This document shows, one piece after another, positions 46,960 to 56,336 of a stretch of DNA of 64,000 bases (positions are counted from its first letter, which is position 1; each line of letters begins with the position of its first letter). The notes beneath the pieces were generated by a model. That model was not told where the DNA came from. It did no database searches and was given only the letters and a program-made list of their open reading frames with translations. The position numbers and the translations under genes were made by a program. The stretch covers positions 32,016-96,015 of the forward strand of contig QAOA01005051.1 of NCBI GenBank assembly GCA_003255065.1, read 5' to 3'. Origin of the DNA: Cercis canadensis (taxonomy: Eukaryota; Streptophyta; Magnoliopsida; Fabales; Fabaceae).

Positions 46960-48291
46960 AAATTATTTTTATATGGTTGTGCTTTTCTATGCCTGAAATT
47001 AGTAGGTATCTTTATTATTTTTCTAGGTAAAATTTATGTTATTTCCTGTTTTCTTTAGGTTGTACAATTGGTTTCTAAGTGAAATTTTTTTTGATTGAAA
47101 ACCTTGGGCCGATGATAAAACTAATTTTCACTGCTTACAACTCTAGAAAAATAATAAATTTTGTGTTTGTGTTATTGTGTAACTCTTGAGTTGATTCACA
47201 CTTAACTTGAATTTCCTGAAATCACAAGCACTTTTCCCTGTTTACTTCAAATTTGCATGCTTAGAGATGATTATGTGAACTTGGCTGTCTTAAAATCTTA
47301 CAACTTGCTAGAACTTGTTTGATTGTCAGTCGAAGCGAAATCCTAGGCTACACAATGTTAGGGATATGATTTAGGCCATTGTTATTCAGTTTGAGCCTTT
47401 CTAGCTAACCCTATGAATAATGTCTTATCCTTAGCATACCCCATTGAGCTTAAATTAGTCTTTTTCTTTATCACCTACACTGCTCCTAGCCATTGGATGT
47501 ATCTCTTTATTTGTACCTCTCATTGAAAGTACATATTCAATTTTAGGAGCATCTAGAGCTAGGGAATATTAGGGAGGATGGGAGGAGTAAAAGAAAGAAA
47601 AAATTTCAATGAAATTACCACCAAAGAAATAAAAATAAAAATACTACATCCTTGCTGAAGAGAAAGTATTTGCAATGAAAAGAAAGAACAATTGTGTAGT
47701 CATTGAAAAGAAATAAAGAAAGAAAAAGAATGTCATAATATGCATGGGATGTAGCAACCCAAAATAGAAAAATTTTATTGGTGGACGGCAAAGTAAAGAT
47801 GGTAACAAGTTTGTGAGTGTTAGAAGAAAAAAATGGGTGCTCTTGATGATTTACTCTAAATTGAACATGCGTGATGGGTAAGCTATGCCACATTTTTATC
47901 TATTATCCTACTCTTACCCTAGCCATACATTACAAGCCTAACATAAGTCCTTCTGATATTTTATGTAGGGTTTTGCCTAAATTAGTGAAGATTGACATGA
48001 GAGCAAGCATATAGGATTCTGAATGTTCCAATTAGAGATTATTATAGTTGAGCTTGTTTGAATAATCTGATTTAAGTGCAGAGAGTAGGGTAAGAAATGG
48101 CTATATTCACACACACTCAAGGAATTTTGGTGAGATGAGATTAACTCTTGGGTTAGTATTAGACACATACATGTTATCTTGAATTTTTCTTGAAGTTGTA
48201 CTTAATAGAGATCTTTAAGGCCTGTATGGTGAGTAGATTAATTTTTCACTCTATAGTTAGTTCTGAATAGAATTTAACTTTTCAGTTTCTC

Positions 48292-48331
48292 TTTGCTTGA
48301 GGACAAGTAAAATGTTAAGTTTAGGAGTATT
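48292..48331 (+). promoter_or_regulatory. 3' AGGA-loop hairpin and polypurine tract, element F
   Basis: TTTGCTTGAGGACAAGTAAA (one mismatch in the stem, AGGA loop), then TTAAGTTTAGGAGTATT and the LTR. Confidence 0.75.
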
Positions 48332-49277
48332 TGTTAAGTGAATTTTATATCCACTTTGTAGATGTTCTTAACTTAATATTGGGTAGGTTTCTTGAGGTTT
48401 TTGAGTTTTAAATAAGAAAATTTTGTTAGACATGAACTTTGCTTCCTAATTAAAGTAGGACTCTTTGTAAGTATTATAAATAGATACTCTTAGTTTTTAG
48501 GAGACTCTCTCTAGACGTTTTTGAAAGCAAGCAAGAGCAAGGCAAGGATTTGGAGCAAAGATAAGTGATAGCAAGTCTTAGCTTCAATACTGAGTTTTAT
48601 TATTTTCTCCTTTCAATCATGTTTAGAATTCATTATATTTTGATTTATTTTCTAGTTATGAACTAAACTCTCTTCTAGGGCTATGATGTAGCCAAGCTAG
48701 GAAGATTTAAGATTTATGATTTATTATTGATTTAATTCAAGAACTTCTGTGTTAATTCATCTCAATACTTTATGCCTCTAATAATTTGTAATTCATGATT
48801 ATAGAGATTAAGATCATACATTTCATAAGGAATACGGATATAACCATATGGTTTATGTAACTATTCAAGAGAATCATAGAACTTAATGAAGTTTTAAGTA
48901 TTTTAATTCACATAGTAAAATAGTGAATTGATGCTTAGAAATATTTTCATTTGACCTTGGTAAAGGTTAATGGATAATTTAGGATTCTTGGCTAGTAATG
49001 AAGTAGATAGTTCTTGGTTAATGAAGTATGAATAATAAATCAGAATAGCTATGGTGAAATCAAAAGCCCTAAATATTTCTCATCCATCTTTCTACTAGTT
49101 TCTAATTTATTATTTTTGCCTTTAGATTATTACTTATATTCACTCATTGATTGTCTAGATAAAATTGGACTACACCCAATTTTGGTACTTATTAGCCACA
49201 GTTCCCTTAGGACGATACTCTATTCTCATTCTATTACTTGAAAACGATAATGTGCACTTGCGTTAGAGTTTTACACA
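48332..49277 (+). repeat. 3' LTR of element F
   Basis: TGTTAAGTG...TTTTACACA, 946 bp, placed between the polypurine tract and resumed copia gag. It lacks a GC-palindrome array. The 3' part has GGACGATACTCTATTCTC and GTGCACTTGCG. Confidence 0.85.
48475..48482 (+). promoter_or_regulatory. TATA box, F LTR
   Basis: TATAAATAGATACTCTTAG in the middle of the LTR. Confidence 0.6.
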
Positions 49278-49284
49278 ATAGAGG

Positions 49285-49506
49285 TTGAAGCATGAGACAC
49301 CTAAAAGTGTTCACCTGGTGGCTCATGATAAGGGAAATGCCAAGAAAGGTAGAAGTGTTCACAGAAAAGGCAAATACCTAGCTGTGCAAAAGCCAAATGG
49401 CAATATAGCAACATGCTATTTCTGCAAGAAACCTGGACACATAAAGAAGAATTGCACTAAGTACAAGAAAGGGCTTCCAAAACCTGCAAAATCCCGTGGG
49501 AAGTGA
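49285..49506 (+). pseudogene. Copia gag, C-terminal part with zinc knuckle
   Basis: 'RLKHETPKSVHLVAHDKGNAKK' continues the copia Gag cut at 32736. 'CYFCKKPGHIKKNC' (49419-49460) is an intact CX2CX4HX4C knuckle. Stop TGA at 49504. Confidence 0.85.
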
Positions 49507-52500
49507 ACAACAAGACATCTATTCAAGAAATCAGATGTGTTCACATGTGGAAGCAGTGAGGACCTATAGACTTGTCTTAAAATCTAAATTTTGTTTAGAT
49601 CTTGAAAATACATTTTATGTTCCTTCATTTTCTAGGAATTTAATTTCAATTTCAAGACTTACTTGTTTTGGATTTAATTTTCATGTTGTTTCATTTGACA
49701 TTTTGAAGGACAATAAAATTGTTGGTTTTGGAACTATGGTTGACAATTTATTTAAAATTGATTTAGACCCCACTTTTTGAATCAAGTTTATTAACCCTGG
49801 AGACCACCAATATTGGTGTTAAGTGAACTATTGCAAATGAAAATTCCTCCTTACTCTAGCACAAGAGATTGGGATATATCTCCATTGAGAGAATCAATAG
49901 GTTAGTAAAAGAAGGGATTCGAAATGTTCTTAATTTAACTGACTTTGGCACTTGTGTAGATTGGATAAAGGGTAAGCAGACTAACAATTCCACTAAAGGT
50001 GTTAGAAGAAGTAGTGAGCTTCTTGAGATCATACATACAAATATTTGTGATCCTTTTCCTACCCTATGTCTAAATGGTCAGAGATATTTTATCTCATTCA
50101 TTGATGATCATTCAAGATATATGTATATTTATCTCTTGTTTGATAAGTCAGAGGCACTTGATGCCTTTAAGGTTTTCAAAACAGAGGTGGAGAAACAAAA
50201 AGAAAAGAAATAAAGATAGTAAGATCAGACATGGGTGATAAATATTATGGTAGATACACAGTAAAAGGACAAGCACTAGGTCCATTTGCTAAATTCCTTC
50301 AAGAAGAAGGCATTGTTACTCAATACTCCATTGCAGGCATACTAACAAAATGGTGTGGCTGAAAGAATGAATCATACCTTAATGGACTTGGTAAGAAGTA
50401 TGGTCAGCAATTCAAGTTTAACCATATCTCTTTGGAGTGAACCGTTATGTATGTCTTAAATAGAGTTTCATCAAAGGTTGTTCCATACATACCTTTTGAA
50501 ATATGGAATGGATGGAAACATAGTTTAAGACATTTACACATATGGGGTTGTTCAGTTGAAGGAAGAGTTTACAACCCAAATTTGGGAAAACTAGACCTAA
50601 GAACATTAAGTGGTTATTTCATTTGTTATGTAGTTAACTTCAATGAATATAGGTTTTACTGTCCTTCACACACTCCTAAAATAGTTGAAGCTAGAAATGT
50701 TAAGTTTCTTGAGGATCATGGAGTTAGTGGGAGTGAAAAAAGTAGTATTTGAGGAAACAATGGAAGCATTTATTGTACCTCCAAGTACAATGGATTTAAT
50801 TCCTATTCAAGCTAACCCTCATGATGCTATTGAACAACAACTTGTTCAACCACCACCTAATGAGAAGTTGCCACATGTAGAACCTACTAATATAGAAGCC
50901 ACTGAACAAGAAACAATAGAACTAAAAAGATCTTCAAGAATGAGAAAGCCAACAATTTCTAGTGATTACATTACATACCTCCAAGAAGTTGATTATGATG
51001 TTGAACCTAAAAATGATCCAAATTCATTTTCACAAGCCATGAGTGAAGTAAATTCCATACTATGGTATAATGCCATGAAAGAGGAAATAGAATCTATGGC
51101 TAAGAACCAAGTCTGGGACCTTGTTGAATTACCAAACGGGGCATCCATTGTATGATGCAAATGGGTCTATAAGACCAAGAAAGCTTCTTCTAATAATATT
51201 GAAAGGTATAAAGCAAGATTTGTGGCCAAAGGTTTCACTCAATATGAAGGCATTGATTACCATGAAACTTTCTCTCCAATTTCAAAGAAGGATTCTTTTA
51301 GGATAATCATGGCCTTAGTAGCTCATCTTGATTTAGAGCTACATCAAATGAATGTGAAAACAACGTTCCTAAATGGAGAACTTGAGGATGAGGTGTACAT
51401 GCGCCAACCTAAAGTTTTTAAAAGTTAAGAGGGAGTCATATGGTTTGCAAATTAAAGAAATCCATATATGGATTAAAGCAAGCATCCCACCAATGGTATA
51501 CAAAGTTTCACAACGTTGTTCTCTCTTATGGTTTTGTAGAGAACATTGTTGATCAATGTATATACCTTAAAATTAGTGGGAGCAAATTTATATGATTAGT
51601 CCTATATGTTGATGACATTCTTCTAGCAACCAGTGACCTTGGGCTTTTGCGAGAGACAAAGCTATTTCTTTGCCAGAACTTTGAAATGAAGGATATGGGT
51701 GAAGCCTCTTATGTAATTGGCATAGAGATTTGTAGAGATAGATCCCTAAGGACATTAGGACTATCTTAGAAAGCCTACATTGAAAAGGTTTTGGAAAGAT
51801 TTAGAGGATGAAAGATTGCTCATTTATAGTTGCACCCATAGTTAAAAGGGACAAATTCTGTCAGTATTAGTGTCCTCAAAAGGGGACAAAGTCATTCTGT
51901 ATCAGTTTCCTCAAAATTCATTGTAAGTGAAACAAATGGAAAGCATTCCATATACTTTAGCAGTAGGAAGCCTTATGTATGCACTAGACCTAACATTGCC
52001 TTTGCAGTTGGTATGTTAGGTAGATATCAAAGTAATCTTGGTATGGAGCATTGGAAAGCTGCTAAAAGGATTATGAGATATCTTTAGGGAATCAATGACT
52101 ACAAATAGACATACAAGCATTCAGATCATTTGGAAGTGATTGGATATTCAAATTCCGATCATAGTGGATGTGTAGACACCTTAAGGTCTACTTCTGGATA
52201 CGTCTTTATCTTAGTTGGAGGTGTTGTATCCTAGGGAAGTAAAAAAACAAGGTCATGTTATATCATCCACAATGGAAGCTAAATTTATTGCGTGCTATGA
52301 AACTACATCACAAGCAATATGGTTAAATAATTTTCATATCTAGCCTGAAATTGTTAATTCCATTGAAAGACCACTAAAGATTTATTGTGATAATTCGGTA
52401 GCAGTATTCTTTGCAAAGAATAAAAAGATTGGAGGCCGAACCAAGCATATCAACATTAAGTACTTGATGATCAAAGAAAGGGCAAGAACCGAATTGTTGT

Positions 52501-52615
52501 TATTGAGCATATAAGCACTAAATTGATGACTACTGATCCATTGACTAAAGGCATGTCTGCTAAAGAATTCAAGGATCATGTAGATCATATGGGACTTGCT
52601 AGCTCAAATTAGACA
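49507..52615 (+). pseudogene. Copia pol: GAG-pre-integrase, integrase, reverse transcriptase, RNase H
   Basis: In order: 'LENTFYVPSFSRNLISISRL' (protease end), the GAG-pre-integrase/integrase zinc region ('FGTCVDWIKGKQTNNSTKG'), the integrase core ('EIIHTNICDPFP', 'FISFIDDHSRYMYIYLL', and a VAERMNHTLMD-like stretch near 50350), the 'RSSRMRKPTISSDYI' linker, reverse transcriptase ('EEIESMAKNQVWDLVELP', 'VAKGFTQYEGIDYHETFSPI', 'YVDDILLATSDL' near 51605 with the YVDD active site), and RNase H (about 51950-52610, ending near 'KEFKDHVDHMGLA'). Many stops and frameshifts; the protease catalytic segment was not found. Confidence 0.85.
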
Positions 52616-52978
52616 GTTTGTTTTTCTTTGACATCTTTGGTATTGTGTTTATTTATTATAGACAAAAAGTTTATGTGCACATTAAGATTTTCATGAATAA
52701 AGTTTTGATTTGTTTGAATCAATAAAGTTGGACCTTGAATGAGCTCATAATGAGTGATTCATATAGTTAGATGCTTATTTGAAAGTAATCAAACATTGTA
52801 ATACATGGAAGGAAGTGTTCGCTATATTGAGCATAACCGCCATGATTCATGTGTTGAGAATTTTAAGTGAGCATTTTTCCATTACTAACTAAAGTGACAA
52901 AAAGAAAATTTGGCCAAGCTGAGGTTTGTTACAAAAAGCGATTATCTGATATAAAGCCACATGGGCCAAGTCAGAGAA

Positions 52979-53384
52979 TGTTAGTCATGTCTCTTTTGAG
53001 ATTAAGGTGGCCCACTAATAAGAGATATTTATCTATTAGATAACTTATAAAAGATATTTATCTATCAAATAATTAATGGATATTTATTTAGTTGCCCAAT
53101 ATCCCTCGACTTTAGTAATTAGCTAGTTAAGGGAAGAGTAGTTACCTTGAAGTAACTGTTAAAGAGTTAGTCTCCTTGATGGAAGGAAACTATTAAAGAT
53201 AGTTATCTGATAGGATCCCTAGCCTAGCTATAAATAGCTTGTGATATTCCATCAGTTCAAAGCATAAGAAAAAGGCATAGGCTAGAAGCACTCTCTCAAT
53301 TCTTCTAAATATTACTACACATTAATGGCTGGAGGTTAGTAATTCCGCATTAGATTTATTGTGTGTATTAGATTCATTATTTCA
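52979..53384 (+). repeat. 3' LTR of copia element
   Basis: TGTTAGTCATG...ATTTCA. It is preceded by the purine-rich GGGCCAAGTCAGAGAA. Confidence 0.92.
53229..53236 (+). promoter_or_regulatory. TATA box, copia 3' LTR
   Basis: TATAAATAGCTTGTGATATTC, equivalent to 30271. Confidence 0.6.
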
Positions 53385-53437
53385 CTCTTTGCTCTTCCTC
53401 TAGGGGGCATTATTACCATGTGATGCCTCCGACATCT
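53385..53437 (-). pseudogene. CACTA Ptta-type transposase, 5' exon
   Basis: After an intron-like stretch ending TTACATTATAG, the minus strand opens ATG at 53437 ('MSEASHGNNAP', TAG, 'RKSKE') and runs into the copia insertion. The frame continues as 'KIVRWVIIQTP' on the far side (30047 downwards). Confidence 0.6.
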
Positions 53438-53504
53438 ATAATGTAAAAAGATAAAACACAAGTTAAAACATAAGCAATACATAAATGGGCAATCAATAAA
53501 CTAT

Positions 53505-53715
53505 TGAACCTTGATCCTCAATTGCTTTCTAGGTAATAATCAGTAGAAAGATCTTCCTTAGTTTCAAGGTCATCATTGTTATATATATCTTCTTCTACTA
53601 ATTCACCCACTTCTTCACCGCTTTGATCAGCAAAAGTTGCAATTAAGTTATGCTTCACTTCCTCACTACCATTAATGTTATCTCTTAAATCTTGAGCAAT
53701 TTAGTCATTAATTAC
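53505..53715 (-). pseudogene. Acidic C-terminal tail of a CACTA protein (minus copy)
   Basis: The minus strand reads 'LRDNINGSEEVKHNL', 'QSGEEVGELVEEDIYN' and 'DLSTDYYLESN', then stop. The position upstream of the Ptta gene suggests the end of the larger CACTA transposase gene (inference). A homologous tail lies on the plus strand at 53735. Confidence 0.5.
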
Positions 53716-53734
53716 AATTAACTCCAATGAACAA

Positions 53735-53954
53735 TGGACTTGGTCTTGAAATGGAGCGTCTAGATCAAAATTTGCAAGATAACACTAGAGCTACTTATGA
53801 GGAAGTGGATATACCAATAAATCAGAATTTTGTAACTAAAATTGATGAGGACATATAAGAAGTTGGTGAAGAAGTGGAAGAAAATTATTACAATAGCACT
53901 AATTGAGAAACCGAAAAGGATCCTCCTAGTGATTATGTACTAGAAAGTGATTAA
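53735..53954 (+). pseudogene. Acidic C-terminal tail of a CACTA protein (plus copy, inverted relative to neighbour)
   Basis: The plus strand reads 'LQDNTRATYEEVDIP', 'EVGEEVEENYYN' and 'DPPSDYVLESD', then stop, clearly homologous to the minus-strand tail at 53505-53715. Similarity continues past the stop (GGTTCAATA...TTGCTTATGTATTG). Confidence 0.5.
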
Positions 53955-54364
53955 TATGACACAGGTTCAATATGCATATTTTTTCATTGCTTATGTATTG
54001 TTAATTACATGTCATTCTATATGTTGCTTAATTAGCTGTTATCTTTTTTGTTAACTAATGTGTTATACTATTGTGTCATAGAGCCCCTCCAGCTACACCC
54101 CATTCCCCAGCTCTTCCTTTCAAGGCATCCCTCCTTGTGCTATTGCCTAGACAGATGTTGATGCCTCAAGACCACATTGAAATTGAGAAATAGAGCATTT
54201 TGCATAGATTCTTGACAAATTAACATTACATTTTAAGCACTTTGTATTTCATTTTGGGATTTCTTTGATACATACTAAATTTTTGTGCATTATGGTCTTC
54301 TACTACTTTTTCTGTTATTGTGGTGATGTATCTTGTGCACTTTGCAGCTTAATGGTTGGGAGAA

Positions 54365-54667
54365 AATCAAGGTGTCAATTTGAATTTTGGTACAAATTTT
54401 TGTAGAATTTCTCGCAAATTTCTTCCATAAAAAACCTTTTCTAGAAATTCAAATTTTCCACTTTTCTCACTCCATTTCTCTTGGAAAACTTCTGCGAGAA
54501 ATTTTCTCACAAAATTCCTTTTCCGTGGAAATCTAGTTTGTCAAGGGGGTTTTTCTCACATAATTGCCTCAAAATTTGTGAGTTTGTGAAAAACACGTTT
54601 CTCATGGATTTTGTGTGTGCTTCTCACGAATTTTTTTTTGTGAGAAATTCCCTGTTTTCTTGTAGTG
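54365..54667 (+). repeat. CACTA terminus and subterminal repeats (right)
   Basis: Repeated TTTCTC/GAGAAA and TTCTCAC motifs, ending CTGTTTTCTTGTAGTG. Confidence 0.75.
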
Positions 54668-55015
54668 TTGTCAACCTCTTCTCCTCTCAATTCTCCACTA
54701 GCATGACCCACCAGAAATCTTTTGTTGTCCTCTCCACCCTCAAACAAGGAGAACATAAATCTTTAAAAATTTCCTTCATAGATATAATAACCTAGCCCTG
54801 TAAATTCAAGATTTGATCCAGTAGCCATGCACTTCATAATGGATGGACTCAAGAGAAGATACTTCCTTGAGAGCGTCATGTTAGAAGAACTCCTCCCCCG
54901 GTTTGATAAGTACATAAATTTGGAAGAAGTCATTGGAGCAATAGAACCAATTGAAAAACCTCGAGAAAAAAAAGACTTTTCTATGCACATCTGCAGCCTC
55001 TCAAAGGCTTAGATT
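54668..55015 (+). pseudogene. Gag fragment of a Tat-like gypsy element
   Basis: 'NLFSSQFSTSMTHQKSFVVL', 'TLKQGEHKSLK' and 'KYINLEEVIGAIEP' align with the Gag of element I ('ELFQARFSTSMTYQRSSAVLATLKQGENESLKDY', 'KHINLEEILGQNE'). It begins exactly at the CACTA end. Broken by frameshifts. Confidence 0.75.
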
Positions 55016-55900
55016 CTTGTACTATTTATCTAAAGTCTTATGTTGCTGGGGTAAAAATGGTTATCTCTGAGCATCTGTTAGCTAGTGTTCTTAAGTTTCC
55101 TGTTAAAGGGGATAACAGGTTTGTGCAAAAGTGTGGCCCTCTGAACTGATTTCTTTTGATAGTGCTATGGGATCTATTTGTGATTATCCTGATCAAATAG
55201 GGAAGCCCTCCATTCACTATTTTAATTCAATAACTAGAACTCTTGCCAAAATTATTACCTCTTACCTCTTATCAAGAATAGGCAGCTATAGTGAATTCAC
55301 TACCCCTGACCTTTATTTGTTATATCATTTGAAGAATCAATTGTCTCTGAACTTGCCTAGATTAATCTTAAGTATAATGGTTGCTTTTGTAAAATGGGCA
55401 AGGACTAAAACTAGTCTTCCCTATGGCATGCTAATTGTTAAATTGTGCAAGTACTTTAAGGTTGACCTATCCAAATTCGATTCTGAACCCTTTCCTGCCA
55501 ACTTGATCCTAAAAAGACCACTTCCTACTACCTTTTCATCACCCGATCCTTCCCCAACTCCATCCTCTGCCAAAGGAAAGAAACCTGCATCATCAACCAG
55601 TACTCCCTCTGTCAAGACAAAGAGACATGCTGCAGAGCCTTCAACCAGTTCTAAACCCTCCAAGAAAGCTAAGAAACAAGTTCCTCCTGCTCAACCATTT
55701 GAAGAAGTTGATCATGTAGAGTGGGTGACTTCAGTTAATCCAGAGGAGCTAGCAAATCAAATTGGCAAGCGCCTAAACTTCTTTTAGACTCTAGTTTTTA
55801 ACAATAATGCTAGGTTGGCAACTATGAAAAAGGACATGGCAGTCATCAAAGCTCAGTTGTCACTTCTCATTGCATCTCAGTCATCATCTTCTTCTGATTA
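55016..55900 (+). pseudogene. SIRE-like 3' ORF (envelope-like / plant transposon protein)
   Basis: Frame pieces from 'VISEHLLASVLKFPVKGDNRFVQK' to 'FDSAMGSICDY' and 'LSLNLPRLILSIMVAFVKWARTKTSLPYGMLIVKLCKYFKVDLSKF', then a Ser/Pro/Lys-rich low-complexity region (about 55490-55680), and 'LATMKKDMAVIKAQLSLL' (coiled-coil-like) near the end. This resembles the ORF after pol in SIRE/Maximus copia elements. No signal peptide or transmembrane helix seen. A stop at 55787 and a frameshift upstream of 55131. Confidence 0.6.
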
Positions 55901-56322
55901 GCACTATCTAAACATTATGGTTGTCCTTTGATAAAATTTCAGATGTGATTGTAGAATAGGTGGACATTCTTTCAGCCTATTAATTTTGTTGTCATACATG
56001 CATCATACATCTTGGCATTGCTTGACTGATTTTGAATTATTTTGATATGTTAGTGCTCCATTTTGGTTATTATGATGCTTTGATTCCTTTACTGCTCTGA
56101 TCTGGTTACAATGATCTATTATTACCCTATCTTTTTTATAATGCCAAAGGGAGAGAAATTATGTGAACTAGTCTGTTTGAACTGCTAAGTATAATTTCTT
56201 GACATTGAACAGGTCTAATGCGAAAACTCCTTCCTGTTATCTAGTTCTAAAGAACTAGTTCTTAAGTTCTAGTTGGCATACACTCAGGGGGAGCTTTTCT
56301 CAAACACATTATTGTCACCATC
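55901..56322 (+). other. SIRE-like 3' untranslated region
   Basis: Contains AATGCCAAAGGGAGAGAAAT and AGGGGGAGCTTTTCT, features common before the 3' LTR of SIRE-type elements. AAGAACTAGTTCTT palindrome at 56250-56263. Confidence 0.5.
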
Positions 56323-56335
56323 AAAAAAAGGGAGA
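56323..56335 (+). promoter_or_regulatory. Polypurine tract of SIRE-like element
   Basis: AAAAAAAGGGAGA directly before the LTR start TGTTAGCC. Confidence 0.75.
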
Positions 56336-56336
56336 T

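Larger units (their letters stand above)
46551..48331 (+). other. 3' non-coding module of element F
   Basis: No coding sequence. Shares with C and D the internal hairpin (46921), GCGAAATCCTAGGCTA (47335-47350), a short (CA)n-CTCAAGG (near 48110) and the 3' hairpin (48292). Confidence 0.7.
32742..49277 (+). mobile_element. 5'-truncated Athila-like gypsy element F, interrupted by element D
   Basis: Starts abruptly in RNase H, then has an integrase (split by D), an integrase C-terminus, a third ORF of the 'putative plant transposon protein' type, the 3' hairpin module and one LTR (48332-49277). The 5' LTR, gag, protease and reverse transcriptase are absent. No TSD could be found, as expected if the 5' part was lost by deletion. 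F is the only element of the gag-protease/hairpin group here that keeps polymerase-related domains. Confidence 0.8.
30048..53384 (+). mobile_element. Copia LTR retrotransposon, interrupted by nested gypsy elements
   Basis: LTRs of 377 and 406 bp (TGTTAG...TTCA) flank a TGGTATCAGAGC primer-binding site, a UBN2-type gag, a zinc knuckle, integrase, reverse transcriptase and RNase H in copia order. CTTTT before and CTCTT after form an approximate TSD (one mismatch). It sits inside a minus-strand transposase exon whose reading frame ('NAP*RKSKE' / 'KIVRWV') resumes on the other side. A 16.5-kb gypsy nest splits the gag, so the element itself is about 6.8 kb including a MITE. Confidence 0.88.
21257..54667. 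mobile_element. CACTA (En/Spm) derived locus enlarged by nested retrotransposons
   Basis: CACTACAAGAACACAG at 21257 and its inverted counterpart CTGTTTTCTTGTAGTG ending at 54667 are CACTA-type termini. Both are followed inward by many TGAGAAA/TTTCTCAC subterminal motifs, typical of the superfamily. Transposase exons on the minus strand lie between the insertions. The 3-bp flanks differ (TCA at 21254-21256, TTG at 54668-54670). A mirrored coding tail near 53.7 kb indicates that the two ends belong to two related elements joined head to head, not one simple insertion. Without the nested insertions the locus would be about 3 kb. Confidence 0.75.

Noticed and set aside
21257..54667. One ordinary CACTA insertion
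   Set aside because: The 3-bp flanks do not match, and mirrored coding tails at 53.5-53.95 kb show two elements in opposite orientation.
55131..55787. A true envelope gene
   Set aside because: No signal peptide, transmembrane helix or fusion-like segment visible; it resembles the SIRE-type 3' ORF and plant transposon protein family only.
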